Source of the DNA: a bacterium
Lineage (GTDB): Bacteria; SZUA-182; DTGQ01
Reading direction: 5' to 3'
DNA: 64,000 nucleotides
Assembly: GCA_040755755.1 (NCBI GenBank)
Contig: JBFLZW010000030.1
Span: 124,001 to 188,000, forward strand
The notes below the pieces were generated by a model that searched no databases, was not told where the DNA came from, and saw only the letters and a program-made list of their open reading frames with translations. Shown here in pieces: positions 26,168-36,900 of this stretch. Within the stretch, counting starts at the first letter, position 1; every line of letters begins with the position of its first letter. Position numbers and translations under genes: made by a program.

Positions 26168-29100
26168 ATGTCAGCAAAAAAACCCCTTTTGCTAGCCTTG
26201 ACGCTCTTTATTCTGCTGCTGTCTGCTGCTGCACCCGCTCTCTGGGCTGCAACCACCCTGCAATCCATTACTCCGCTGGCGCATTCAGGGGGTAAGTTTT
26301 ATTCGGTAAAGGTGGTGGACATCGGAGGGACTAAATACTTCCTGGCAGGCAACGAGAGTGGCTTGCAGATTTATTCTCAGGACGGTCCTCCGATATTGAC
26401 CAGTGAATATCCTTCCTCGACCGCAAGTTATACGGGTGGTGCTTCCGGTCTGGAAATTACCAATTTTAAAACCGCTGTGGATGGAATCACCATAGGCACT
26501 ACGGAATATGCCTTTTATGCCGATGGAGTGAATCTGTATGTCATCAATGTGGATACGGTAGGCACCCCGACGCTGGCCAGCTCCTATGGAGTCGCCAATG
26601 TCAGGGCGGTAACCGTGGCCGCGACGGGTAGTACCAGTAAATACTATGCTTATGCCCTGGCCTATCGTCCGCAGGTAAATATCGAAGACGGTGAGCCGCT
26701 GCCGCCAAACACTCTTCTCTATATCTTTGACGTTACTACTCCCACCAGCATCAGCCTGGCAGCAACCCTCGAACTGGATACAGACAGTGAAACTCCCAAC
26801 AATACCGGAGCCTGTGATCTGGTCTATGTGGCTGATATAGATAATGACAGCACTGCCGATTACGATGGTGACGGGGAGGATTATGATCCCTACCTGTTTA
26901 TTGCTGACGGTGTTGAGGGGCTGAAAGCCGTTGACCTCACCGGTCTGGAACTGGAGACTGCCTCCTACCCGACTACTAACGATATTTATCAGACGGATAC
27001 CAGTGGTACGGCCACCGGCCTTGACGTGGTACGGTTCGGAAGTACCCTCTACGCTTTTGTCGCCGACGGCCCCCAGGGGCTGAAAATTTTCGATGTCACC
27101 AATCCTACCAGCATGCCGACGGATGATAGTGCCCGAACCGGCGCAGTAACTGCCTTCACCTATGCGACCGGATACAGCGGATATGCCTACGATGTAAAGC
27201 TTTTTGGCACCACTGCTTTTATTGCCAACGGCCAGAACGGTGTTCAGGTGGTGGATGTATCCGATCCCGCCAACCCGGTTGATCTTACGCTCAGCGACGC
27301 TGGATCGTATATAGATTCGACCGGCTCCTATAACCGGCTGAAAGGTACAGCTTTTGACCTGGATTTTGTTGTTGACACCGATACGTTGTATACCGTTGTG
27401 GCCTGGGGGGAAGCGGGTCTGGTCAGAGCGACGATCAATATTGATAATATTGTCAATCAGAACGTAACGACAGCCATAGCTGATTATGTTATCGATGATG
27501 ACATAATTTATGTGAGAACAACCAACGGCAAACTGGCTTCTTATAATATCGATGCCACCCTGAGTGCGAAGACTGCGCTCACCGCTGCAATCTTGGATAC
27601 TGGCGGTGCTGCCAACATGATCTGCGTGGGAGATTATCTCTTTGCAATCGATAGTAGTGCTGATGATGCAGCTCCCAATGATGATATCATTGCCATGATC
27701 CAAAAAAGCGATTTATCAAAAGTTGATGTTACGAATTCGGTGGCAGGTGTCATCAGCAAACTTTATTATGACAGTGCGGATGAAGAAGCAATTTACTTTC
27801 TGGAAGGAACGAACAATAAACTTGGTAAAGTTGTTGTCGATACGGTAACTCCAGCGTTTGGTGCTGAAACCTTATCTCCCGCGAGTTACGCCACGACGGA
27901 TTTGGTTGTTGCGGGAAACTATGTTTATGGGGTTAAGCAGGGCGCTGCAACGACACTTCTTCAAGTGGCTAAGGCAGATATTACTGCTGCTCCTACTGAC
28001 CTTGTAGTTTTGGGCGCCGACATAGTCAAACTTGCTACCGATGGAACCTATGTATATTGCCTGACAGCAGATGGAAAACTGAACCGGGTGGACAGTTCAG
28101 GCAATGCTACCACCTCAGCCATTGCCTTTACAGCAGGCTCTACACAATTGTTTATCCAGGATGGATATGCCTACGGCATCGACACATTGAAACTGGCCAG
28201 GATCAGTACGTCATTTGCATCCGGCGATGACTCCACAGTTTCAACGGTCACGATCGATGCAGCTTCTCTCATTACGGGAGATGGAGTGGATATTTACATA
28301 AACGATGCCGGCAAGATCACCAAAGTGGCGATGGACCGTTTGGGCGACACTGATTGGGACGGCTTCAGCTCTGGTACCTTGGTGGAAGCTGCCGAAGAGA
28401 TTATCGTCGTTGATGGCTATGTATACGGTGTTGATAATGGCGTCACCACGACAATCCAGCAGGTCGGCTTCAAGGCGACCGAAGCAAACAATACCATCGC
28501 CCTGAACGAGGCAGCCGCTGGCGGGGGCAAAGACAATTTCGGCGGATATGCCAAAGATATCGCGCTGTATACGGATGGTGCATCCGGGTCAAATGACTAC
28601 GTCTATGTAGCTGACGGAAGCAAAGGTATCAGACGCTATACCGTCACTGACCCTACTCTCCATACCGCCTGGGATCCTGTCATCCTGACCGATGTGGATA
28701 AGGATGGTACAGGCGGTGGTTTTACTGCTAACGGAGATGTAAGTGACGAGTGGGATATCTACGATGCCAGAGGCGTCGATTTTGCCTATATTACTGACTT
28801 TGCCCATTCCGTTATCCTGGTCGCCGATGGCACGAAAGGCGTCAAATTAGTGAACTCCGGTGCAACTGCATTACTGCCCGGCGACTCGGCAGTAAGCAAT
28901 AAGACCGGCTACATAGTTCAGCACGACGCCACAGCAGCGGACAGTCTGACCGGCAATAATGAAACCACCGATGGAGCGGCAGCCGAAGACATCAAGTACT
29001 TCAAGGTCGGAAGTACGCATTATGCGGCTGTAGCCAATGGATCGGCCGGTCTGGTCATACTGAGCTTTAATGCAACTACCGGCGTCGTAACCGTAGTGGC

Positions 29101-31372
29101 CAGGGTTTCCCTGCCTACAGGTGGTTATGCCTATGGGGTGGATGTGGACACCGCTAACAACCTGGTCTATGTGGCTGCCGGTACGATAGGTGTGGTCATT
29201 GTCGAGCTTGATCCGGACGAAGATGACAGTTTCACCGATGCAGCCCTGCTGGACGGCGGGACCTATACCTACAGCTCGGTTTATTACGGATCAAACCATG
29301 AGGCCTATTCAATAACCCTGGATGATCCGACCGACCCCGAGTATGCATTTGTTGCCTATGGCACCAGGGGAGTGATTGTCCTCGATATCAGCGACCCCAG
29401 TGCGCCGGTCAAAAAGGCCATCTATCCCTCCACCGGCCAGGTTGACGGCAAAGCCTGTGACATTGCATATGCTGACAGTACCCTCTATGTGGCCATGAGC
29501 TATGGGGCAGTCCTTTCCCTGGATGTTGCCGACACCAGCCACCTGGATCTGAGGGACAGTATGAATACCTTTGGTGAGGCCAGGGGAATCGCTTTCGGAA
29601 ATGTGGATGGCGGCAGCCTCAAGAAGAAAAATCACCTCTTCATCGCCAATGGCCCTGGCGGAATGCTCAGTGCCCTGGTCAAATACCAGATGCAGATCAA
29701 CACTGTGGTTACCAATGTTCAGACGCAGGAAGGCGGTGATACCGTTAAGCTCATCGGTTCCGGGTTCTTTGACGATGCCGCGACTATCAAGGTAACTGTA
29801 AACGGCGACGATGTCGGTACCGTGACCATAGCCGATGCCTTCGAGCTCACCTTTACCGCTCCCTCGCAGGATGCCGGGACATACGATATCAGGGTGTATG
29901 ATAATGATTCCGAATTGGAGGAAGACACCGCCTCCAGCTCTATCACCTACGCACCCGAAGGGAGTGCGATTCTCGGCCTTTTTGCCGATACCACCACCCA
30001 GGGCGGCATCACTTCGCCGGGTGGAAATGTAACCCTTGATCTGGTGCTGCATAATAATGGCGCCGGGAATCTCATCTCAGCCAAGGCCCTGATCAAGTAT
30101 GATAAGAATAAATTCCAGGTATTGAATTCAGGCGGTATGGCCAATGTTGTCGGACAGATCGATCCGAACACGGCTTTTACCCTGAATACCAGCCTGACCG
30201 ATCTTACGGCGACAACAAGTATCATCGATCTTAATCCCAATGACGACTACCTGAGTTTGATGATTTCCATCTACGGGACGGAGCCCTTTTCCACCTCGCC
30301 CGACGACAAGATCACCCTGGGTACGGTTTCTTTTACCGTCCCCACCGATGTCGCGGGTGATCAACTGCTGACCCTCGACAACACTACCGGCCAGGAAGTG
30401 TCTATTCCCCATGGGGACGTTGTTCCTGCCACGGGAAGTGTGACCATGGTCTATGTAAAACAGGCAGCGAAACTGACCTGTGACTACACCAGCGAAACCC
30501 TGGCAGCGGGAGGAACGGAAGCCTTTGGTGTCGGGCCGTTTGCGGTAACCGTTTCCGAAATTCTGGACCCGGACGAGATGGTCGAGAATGCGGAAATCAC
30601 CTTCAGCGTAAGCTCCGATGCGCTCATCGATGCCGACGGGGTAACCAGTGTATACAGGGTCAATACGGGAACCTTAAAAACCGGCTCCAGCGTGACTACC
30701 TCCCCCATTACCGTCAAAACCACTTCGGCGGGAGCAGTCTCGGTGGGTCTGAATATCGGAACAAAAGCCGGAACGTATACCATGACTATCAGTGGAGTAT
30801 CCTCCGATGGCGCACCATTGACCGGCTCCCCGATTACCAAGACCTTTACCATCAGTGCTGAAACCGATCCAGGAGATGACAATGACAGCATTTCGCTGGC
30901 TGCAAATACCCAGACCCCGGCACCAGGTGATACGGTAACGATTACGGCTACCGCCTATGACCGGTATGGGAATGCCATGGAGGATGAGCTTGTCACCCTT
31001 TCCACGGACAAGGGTTCTCTCAGCGTGACTTCAGGCGAAACCGACTCGAACGGCCAGATTACCACCAACCTGAAGCTGCTGAACAGCATCGCCACCCATA
31101 CGGTGACCGCAAGCTATGACAGTGCGGCTACTTCGACAACACTGGAAGTGACACCAATCGGGCCGGATGTGAATGCCGACGGCTCGTTCACCATCGCCGA
31201 CATCCAGACAGCCATCAATTATCACCTGAACTGGACCGATCTGTCCTCAGCGACTAAACCGTCAGGCAAAAGCTACGTTCCCGGCGATACCAATCATAAC
31301 GACCGGTTCGACCTGAACGAAGTGGTAGCTATCATCAACCTGGCTATGGAACTGGGGATGGAGGTGGAATAA
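26168..31372 (+). CDS. Giant surface protein: LVIVD beta-propeller, IPT/TIG, cohesin-like, Ig-like and type I dockerin
   Basis: A 1734-residue exported protein with a signal peptide (about 1-28, LWA). Residues about 30-1170 are repeats of the LVIVD propeller type (VADGPQGLKIFDV, ANGQNGVQVVDVSDP, VAYGTRGVIVLDISDP). An IPT/TIG domain follows (about 1177-1260), then a cohesin-like domain (about 1267-1428, begins ITSPGGNVTLDLVLHNN, seen as SPGGNV), one or two Ig-like domains (about 1435-1660; DTVTITATAYDRYGN is Big_1-like) and a terminal dockerin pair (about 1665-1734: DVNADGSFTIADIQ and GDTNHNDRFDLNEV, two Ca-binding loops). Cohesin-dockerin contacts assemble proteins at cell surfaces. Start chosen for its AAAGGA site; an ATG 57 bp upstream lacks one. 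Confidence 0.8.
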   Translation: MSAKKPLLLALTLFILLLSAAAPALWAATTLQSITPLAHSGGKFYSVKVVDIGGTKYFLAGNESGLQIYSQDGPPILTSEYPSSTASYTGGASGLEITNFKTAVDGITIGTTEYAFYADGVNLYVINVDTVGTPTLASSYGVANVRAVTVAATGSTSKYYAYALAYRPQVNIEDGEPLPPNTLLYIFDVTTPTSISLAATLELDTDSETPNNTGACDLVYVADIDNDSTADYDGDGEDYDPYLFIADGVEGLKAVDLTGLELETASYPTTNDIYQTDTSGTATGLDVVRFGSTLYAFVADGPQGLKIFDVTNPTSMPTDDSARTGAVTAFTYATGYSGYAYDVKLFGTTAFIANGQNGVQVVDVSDPANPVDLTLSDAGSYIDSTGSYNRLKGTAFDLDFVVDTDTLYTVVAWGEAGLVRATINIDNIVNQNVTTAIADYVIDDDIIYVRTTNGKLASYNIDATLSAKTALTAAILDTGGAANMICVGDYLFAIDSSADDAAPNDDIIAMIQKSDLSKVDVTNSVAGVISKLYYDSADEEAIYFLEGTNNKLGKVVVDTVTPAFGAETLSPASYATTDLVVAGNYVYGVKQGAATTLLQVAKADITAAPTDLVVLGADIVKLATDGTYVYCLTADGKLNRVDSSGNATTSAIAFTAGSTQLFIQDGYAYGIDTLKLARISTSFASGDDSTVSTVTIDAASLITGDGVDIYINDAGKITKVAMDRLGDTDWDGFSSGTLVEAAEEIIVVDGYVYGVDNGVTTTIQQVGFKATEANNTIALNEAAAGGGKDNFGGYAKDIALYTDGASGSNDYVYVADGSKGIRRYTVTDPTLHTAWDPVILTDVDKDGTGGGFTANGDVSDEWDIYDARGVDFAYITDFAHSVILVADGTKGVKLVNSGATALLPGDSAVSNKTGYIVQHDATAADSLTGNNETTDGAAAEDIKYFKVGSTHYAAVANGSAGLVILSFNATTGVVTVVARVSLPTGGYAYGVDVDTANNLVYVAAGTIGVVIVELDPDEDDSFTDAALLDGGTYTYSSVYYGSNHEAYSITLDDPTDPEYAFVAYGTRGVIVLDISDPSAPVKKAIYPSTGQVDGKACDIAYADSTLYVAMSYGAVLSLDVADTSHLDLRDSMNTFGEARGIAFGNVDGGSLKKKNHLFIANGPGGMLSALVKYQMQINTVVTNVQTQEGGDTVKLIGSGFFDDAATIKVTVNGDDVGTVTIADAFELTFTAPSQDAGTYDIRVYDNDSELEEDTASSSITYAPEGSAILGLFADTTTQGGITSPGGNVTLDLVLHNNGAGNLISAKALIKYDKNKFQVLNSGGMANVVGQIDPNTAFTLNTSLTDLTATTSIIDLNPNDDYLSLMISIYGTEPFSTSPDDKITLGTVSFTVPTDVAGDQLLTLDNTTGQEVSIPHGDVVPATGSVTMVYVKQAAKLTCDYTSETLAAGGTEAFGVGPFAVTVSEILDPDEMVENAEITFSVSSDALIDADGVTSVYRVNTGTLKTGSSVTTSPITVKTTSAGAVSVGLNIGTKAGTYTMTISGVSSDGAPLTGSPITKTFTISAETDPGDDNDSISLAANTQTPAPGDTVTITATAYDRYGNAMEDELVTLSTDKGSLSVTSGETDSNGQITTNLKLLNSIATHTVTASYDSAATSTTLEVTPIGPDVNADGSFTIADIQTAINYHLNWTDLSSATKPSGKSYVPGDTNHNDRFDLNEVVAIINLAMELGMEVE

Positions 31373-31406
31373 GTAGTCCTTCCCGTTTCCATCGAAATAC
31401 CTGCCC

Positions 31407-31454
31407 CCCTCCTGATCCTGCCGATTCGGCAGGGTCGGGAGGGATTTATTTTTC
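31407..31454 (+). terminator. Rho-independent terminator after the giant surface gene
   Basis: An 18-bp stem (CCCTCCTGATCCTGCCGA with its near-complement, two-base loop) followed by ATTTATTTTT. It is 35 bp past the stop codon. Confidence 0.8.
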
Positions 31455-31555
31455 CCGGACCGGAGTCCCGCTATGACGAGGACGAAAAGAAAGGAAACGG
31501 GCAGCAGTGAACTTATAATACCAGGTACTCAGAATACCATAAGGAGGAGATCCAC

Positions 31556-31789
31556 ATGAGAGAGGCCCTATTATTGCTGGTTTTTTCTTTTATTTTCCCC
31601 GATATCGCCTATGCCCACGGTGGTCACAGCAGCGTTATCATGCAGGTAAAAGGGTGGTGGGATGTCATACGGCTGAAATACTGGGGAGCCATCACCTGGG
31701 TATTGGTATTTGCGCTGGCAGGACTCATCATCTTTTTCGTTGTCAGGCAGATACAGGCCAAAAGGCAGGGCAGTTCAACACCAGCTTGA
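31556..31789 (+). CDS. Small membrane protein with N-terminal HGGH after signal peptide
   Basis: A 77-residue protein. The signal peptide ends AYA, giving a predicted mature start HGGHSS, and a single membrane helix (about 45-67, ITWVLVFALAGLIIFFVV) is followed by a basic cytoplasmic tail. The His cluster at the mature N terminus could bind a metal such as copper or nickel. AAGGAGG stands 10 bases before the ATG. It sits 144 bp before an ABC-2 transporter pair on the same strand. No family recognised. Confidence 0.6.
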   Translation: MREALLLLVFSFIFPDIAYAHGGHSSVIMQVKGWWDVIRLKYWGAITWVLVFALAGLIIFFVVRQIQAKRQGSSTPA

Positions 31790-31933
31790 ACTGAGGAGTT
31801 GCCGAACCTTTTTACCCTGCAATCCGAAAAGATAGATAAATAGGTAAGTGGACAGAATCAATCCAGTGATACGGTCTGATCTTCGTCTGAACTATGGTTA
31901 TTCTTTTCATATGATTGCTGCATAATCCAGACT

Positions 31934-32851
31934 ATGATTGCTATTAAAACCACAGGCTTGAAAAAAACCTACAAGACAGGCTTTGCCAGGAAGATAGAAG
32001 CCCTCAAAGGACTTGATCTGGAAATCGAGGAAGGGGAAACCTTCGGCTATCTGGGGCCAAACGGCGCAGGGAAAACAACCACCTTAAAGCTCATTCTGGG
32101 ATTGATGCACCCGACTGCGGGCGCTGCGTATATTCTGGGAGAAGACAGCAGGAATGTGAAGGTAAAAAATTCCGTCGGCTTTCTTCCGGAGCAGCCATAT
32201 TTTTACAGCTATCTGACAGCACAGGAATTTTTGGGCTTTTACGGACGGTTGTTTGATATTTCCCGGGGATCGTACCAGGGTAAAATCGATGAATTGCTTG
32301 CTCTGGTGGGGTTGAAAGGGAAGGCGCATCTGCAGCTGCGGAAATTTTCCAAGGGGATGCTGCAGCGTCTCGGCATTGCCCAGGCCCTGATGAATGATCC
32401 GAGAGTGATCTTTTTCGATGAGCCCTTTTCGGGTCTTGATCCCATTGGCCGGAAAGAAATCCGGGATATTGTATTGAAGTTGAAGGAGAGAGGGAAAACC
32501 ATTTTCTTTTGCTCTCATATCCTGTCTGACGTGGAAATGGTTTGCGACCGGGTCGGGATCCTCGTCAATGGGGAACTGAAGGCTGTCGGGAGGATAGACA
32601 GCCTCGTGGAGACAAAGCTCAAATCAGCGGAAATCGCTTTTTCCGGACTCGCAGAGGCTGCCAAAGAGAAAATCCGCCAGATTGCCACCCGAATGCTGGA
32701 CCACGCCGACAAAACCCTGGCCACACTTCCCAGCCGGGAATCGGTCGATCAGGTGATACGGATTATTTCTGAAGGGCAGGGTTCTCTGATCTCCCTGACG
32801 CCGATTCGGGAAACACTCGAAGATATCTTTCTGAAAGAAGTGGCGGGTTAA
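31934..32851 (+). CDS. ABC transporter ATP-binding protein (ABC-2 type)
   Basis: A 305-residue ATPase. Walker A GPNGAGKTTT, the LSGGQ position reading FSKGMLQRLG, Walker B VIFFDEPFSGLD and the H-loop CSHIL. The variant signature 'SKGMLQR' is usual in NosF/CcmA/NatA-type export ATPases. The C-terminal 80 residues are a regulatory extension. Paired with the permease 75 bp downstream. The substrate is not readable. Confidence 0.9.
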   Translation: MIAIKTTGLKKTYKTGFARKIEALKGLDLEIEEGETFGYLGPNGAGKTTTLKLILGLMHPTAGAAYILGEDSRNVKVKNSVGFLPEQPYFYSYLTAQEFLGFYGRLFDISRGSYQGKIDELLALVGLKGKAHLQLRKFSKGMLQRLGIAQALMNDPRVIFFDEPFSGLDPIGRKEIRDIVLKLKERGKTIFFCSHILSDVEMVCDRVGILVNGELKAVGRIDSLVETKLKSAEIAFSGLAEAAKEKIRQIATRMLDHADKTLATLPSRESVDQVIRIISEGQGSLISLTPIRETLEDIFLKEVAG

Positions 32852-32856
32852 AAAGT

Positions 32857-32901
32857 GATCAGTGGCCAGTGGTCAGTGGTCAGAAAAACTGATAATTGAT
32901 A
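32857..32901. repeat. GTGGTCAGT-type dispersed repeat
   Basis: GATCAGTGG followed by CAGTGGTCAGTGGTCAG then AAACTGATAATTGATA. Nearly the same module lies between pstS and pstC (49786-49824), and a degenerate one before hdrA (40871-40906). All are in spacers between genes. Confidence 0.6.
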
Positions 32902-32925
32902 ACTTTCTTTTCCGGGAGTTATGTC

Positions 32926-33693
32926 ATGTTCAAGATTCAGGCCATTATGATCAACACCTTTCGTGAAGCCATTCGAGACAGGATACTCTACAATCTGCTG
33001 CTGTTTGCCCTGCTCATCATCGGAGGTTCAATTCTGCTGGGGACCCTGACCATCGGGGAGCAGCAGAAGATCATCAAGGACATGGGACTGGCGAGTATCT
33101 CGATATTTGGCACGCTGATTGCCGTTTTCGTTGGCATTGGCCTGGTTTACAAAGAGATTGAGCGAAAGACGGTTTACAATATTATTTCAAAACCGGTCCA
33201 TCGGTATCAGTTTTTTATCGGCAAGTACCTGGGGCTCATCCTGACTCTGCTGGTTAATGTTCTGATAATGACAGGAGTATTTCTTTCAATCAGTTACTTC
33301 ATGGATGGAAACATCCAGCGAGGGCTGATCGAGGCGATTTTTTTAATCTTTCTGGAACTGATGATTATCACCGCTGTGGCCTTGCTCTTTTCGACCTTCA
33401 CCACTCCTACCCTGAGTGCAATCTTTACCCTGGCCATCTATGTGATCGGCCATTTGAGCCGGGATTTGAAAGTATTTGGAGCCAAATCCGAGCTCGTCTG
33501 GGTGAGACATCTCACCAGGTCTCTCTATTACCTGATACCCAATCTGCAAAATTTCAACATCAAGGGCCTGGTAGTTCACAATATCCCTCTGCCCCCTCAT
33601 TTTATCCTGTTTTCCTTTTTATACGGCATCCTCTATATCAGCATTCTTCTTGCGCTGGCTATCTGTATCTTTGAACAGAGGGACTTCAAATAG
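32926..33693 (+). CDS. ABC-2 family permease
   Basis: A 255-residue protein with six predicted helices (for instance LLLFALLIIGGSILLG, LTLLVNVLIMTGVFL, TLAIYVIGHL). The opening FREAIRDRILYNLL is typical of NosY/YfiM-like ABC-2 permeases. ATG 32926 is used because GGGAG lies just upstream; a TTG ten codons earlier is weaker. It forms an export system with the preceding ATPase. The direction is inferred from the family. Confidence 0.85.
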   Translation: MFKIQAIMINTFREAIRDRILYNLLLFALLIIGGSILLGTLTIGEQQKIIKDMGLASISIFGTLIAVFVGIGLVYKEIERKTVYNIISKPVHRYQFFIGKYLGLILTLLVNVLIMTGVFLSISYFMDGNIQRGLIEAIFLIFLELMIITAVALLFSTFTTPTLSAIFTLAIYVIGHLSRDLKVFGAKSELVWVRHLTRSLYYLIPNLQNFNIKGLVVHNIPLPPHFILFSFLYGILYISILLALAICIFEQRDFK

Positions 33694-33913
33694 CTCTATG
33701 CCTGAGTAGTTACCCGAATTCTTTATTCCGGTCTGCAATGAAAAATGGTTTTTTCTTTTTCAATATGTTATAATTTACATCTGAGTTGTGCCTTTCATCG
33801 GGCATCCGGAATTCTCCGGATGCCGGGCATGACGGGCAGGCAAGATTGAGCGGTTAATAGTGAGTGGTTAATTTAAATAAGGCTTTGGGAGGGGGCCGTG
33901 GAGACAACTTCGC
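33694..33913. other. Spacer with palindrome and AT-rich promoter region
   Basis: GGCATCCGGA and TCCGGATGCC pair perfectly around ATTC at 33801-33824, a possible terminator or operator without a T-run. TATAAT-like sequences (for instance TTATAATTT near 33769) upstream could start the sigma-54 activator transcript. Confidence 0.4.
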
Positions 33914-36900
33914 ATGATCAGCGGCAGGCAATTGAAAGAAAAGGGCACGATATTCCTGAATGATATCTTCAAGAGTAATCACCCGATCATCATCACCGGT
34001 ATTGTAGCAGTCATTCTTTTAATCTTCGTTATCCTTTCCATTTATACTCAATCCAAAGATAATATTGTCAATGAGTTCCAGAAGCATCAACTGACTTCGG
34101 TAGAGAGTGCGGCCCGGGGCATTGAGGGATTCATCAAAGAAGTTATCAAAGACCTGTGCATCCTCAGCGAACTGAAGTCTGGCCAGGATTCAGAGCTGCC
34201 GATCAAGCAGGCAGCTCTGGACAATCTCTATGCTCTTCATGCCAAGGAAAACGGCTTTCTGGTCTCGCTGTTTTATTTTGACCAGCAGGGGAACCTGCGG
34301 CTTGCTGCTCCGGCACTGCCGGGAAGAGGAGAGAACCTCATGGCAGGTTACGGGCGGGGAAAGAATCCGGCTGGCGTGAACGATGTAACCAAACTGCATA
34401 TTTCAAGGTTATTTTTTAATGAAAAAAGAGAGGGGAGGATCCGCGTCAGTGTCCCTGTTTTTTATACTGATACATCCAGCGGGCATGAGCGGAGAAAATT
34501 TCTTGGTATCCTGGCTGCGGACATCGATGTCAAAAAGATGGCCGACCATTTTCTTGGACATGTCAATCTGGGCGGAAGCTATGTGAGTATTCTGGATGCT
34601 GACGGGACGATCCTGGAGCACCCGTGTCCGCAATTTACCGGAAAGAGTATCAAGGACATAGACATCAAGAGAATCGATGAAAACAACAAGGTCTTTCCTT
34701 TTCAGAATAACGAGGATTTTCTGGCCCTTTTGCTGGGAAAAAGCGAGGGAGTCCTGCGGGTCATCAGTCCCAATCTGGGCCGGTTGGAACTCTTGTCTTA
34801 CGCGCCTATCTATTTGCCGGTAAGATCCTGGATCATGACGATGTTTACGCCTTACAGCGAAATATCCAATCCCATCGGCAGATTGCAGAAAAGATTTACT
34901 CTTATTATGCTCGCGCTCATCATCCTCATGACCGTCGGAAGCGTTTTGCTGATTACCGTCAATAATAAACGGGTAAAGACAGAGGCCAGGGTTGCGCACC
35001 TGACAAGGGAAATCCAGCTCGAGGAGAAGATTAAAAAGTCGGAGGCCAAGCTGCGGGCAATATTGCAGTCGATCAATGACCGGATTGTTATTCTCGACCC
35101 GGATTTGCAGGTGATCTGGAGCAATTCAAAGGGAAGCGGGGAGGGGCTGATCGGGAAAAAGTGTTATGAGATCTACCGCGGTCTGCATCAGCCATGCTCG
35201 AAATGTGTGGTAAAGGCCAGCTTTGCCGATGGCAATTCTCACCTGTCGGAAGTGATCGGAGTGGAAAAGGATCAGAAATTCTTTTACGAAATATGTTCTT
35301 CCCCAATTTTGGATCATGAGGGCAAGGTCGCCAGTGTAGTCGAGATGACACGGGACATTACCAAAGCCAGAAAGATGGATATCCTGATCAGGGAATCCGA
35401 GAACCGGTACCGGAATCTGGTCGAGCAGATGAACGAAGGCCTTATGGTCATTAACCATGAAGGTAAAATCACCTTCGTGAACCAGAAGTTTTGCGAAGTA
35501 CTTGGTTATAAGCATAAAGAGATTGCCGGGCAGGATTATGGAATTTTTCTCGATGCCGAGAACCAGGTCAGAATGAAAGAGGCGATTGAAGAAAGCAAAA
35601 AAAATCAGGCCCTTTCATTCGAGATGGAATTGGCTAATCAGCAGGGTGAGCATTTAACCTTGATTTGCAGCCTGTCATCTCTTTTCGACGACCGCGGGGA
35701 TTACCGTGGTGCATCCGTGGTCTTTACCGAGATTACCGAGAGGAGAAAGCTGGAGCGGGAAATTCAGGTCAACAGGGATAAACTGCGGGCTATTCTGAAG
35801 AGTCTGAGTGACGGAGTAGTGATTATCGATAAAAATTATACCATTCAATACATGAACGAGAGCGGCCGGAAAATTTTTGGGGACCAGATACAAGGGGTGT
35901 GCTATCAGGCTCTCTGGAACCGGACCGGGCCCTGTGATGCCTGCGTGCTGGAGGAGGTTATCGAGAGGCGGCAGAGTTTATTCCTGACCAAAGATTCTCT
36001 CAAGGGACAGGCACTGGACATTTCCATAAGCCCTGTGGTGATGGAAGATGGAACCATCTCTTTGCTCAAGGTATTTCGCGATGTTACTGAACGCAAGCGT
36101 CTGGAGAGCCAGCTCCTTGAATTTGAGCAGAACCGGCTGCGGGATCTCAGGGAGAGGTACCGGTTCGGCAACATTATCGGGAAAAATCACAAAATGCAGG
36201 AAATTTATGAGCTTATCTCCATCGTTTCTCAGGGATTCACCACAGTCCTGATTCAGGGAGCAAGCGGCACGGGAAAGGAACTGATTGCCCGGGCAATTCA
36301 CTATAACAGCCCCCAGCAGGATAAACCCTTCATCGGTGTAAGCTGCTCGGCCCTGTCCGACGGGCTCCTGGAGAGTGAGTTATTTGGCCATGTGCGGGGG
36401 TCATTTACCGGTGCTGTCAGGGATAAAATGGGACGATTCGAATTGGCGGATGGGGGAACCCTGTTTCTGGACGAAATTGGAGATATCTCTCCGATGATTC
36501 AGGTGAAGTTACTCCGGGTGCTCCAGGAGCGGCAATTCGAGCGGGTGGGATCCTTGAAGACCATCAGCGTCAATGTACGGGTGATCGCGGCCACCAATAA
36601 GGACCTTAAGGCTGCGGTAGCCAGAGGAGAATTCCGTGAGGATTTATACTACCGTCTGAATGTGGTCAGTATTTTTATCCCCTCCCTGAAAGAGCGGGTG
36701 GATGATATCCCCCTTCTGGTCAACCATTTTATCGAGCACTTCAATAAGAAACTCAACCGGAACATCTCTTCGGTCTCCTCCAGTGCCATGGATTGTCTCA
36801 TCAGCTTCGACTGGCCGGGCAATATCCGCCAACTGGAAAACACCATCGAACATGCGTTCATCTGCGCCAAGGGGAAGATCCTCATGCCGGAGGACTTCCC

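Noticed and set aside
26285-27703. Long open frame on the minus strand inside the giant surface gene (472 codons)
   Set aside because: The plus-strand protein has clear propeller repeats and the antisense product is compositionally odd (many Ile/Gly/Ser/His) with no domain. It is a shadow of the repetitive codons.
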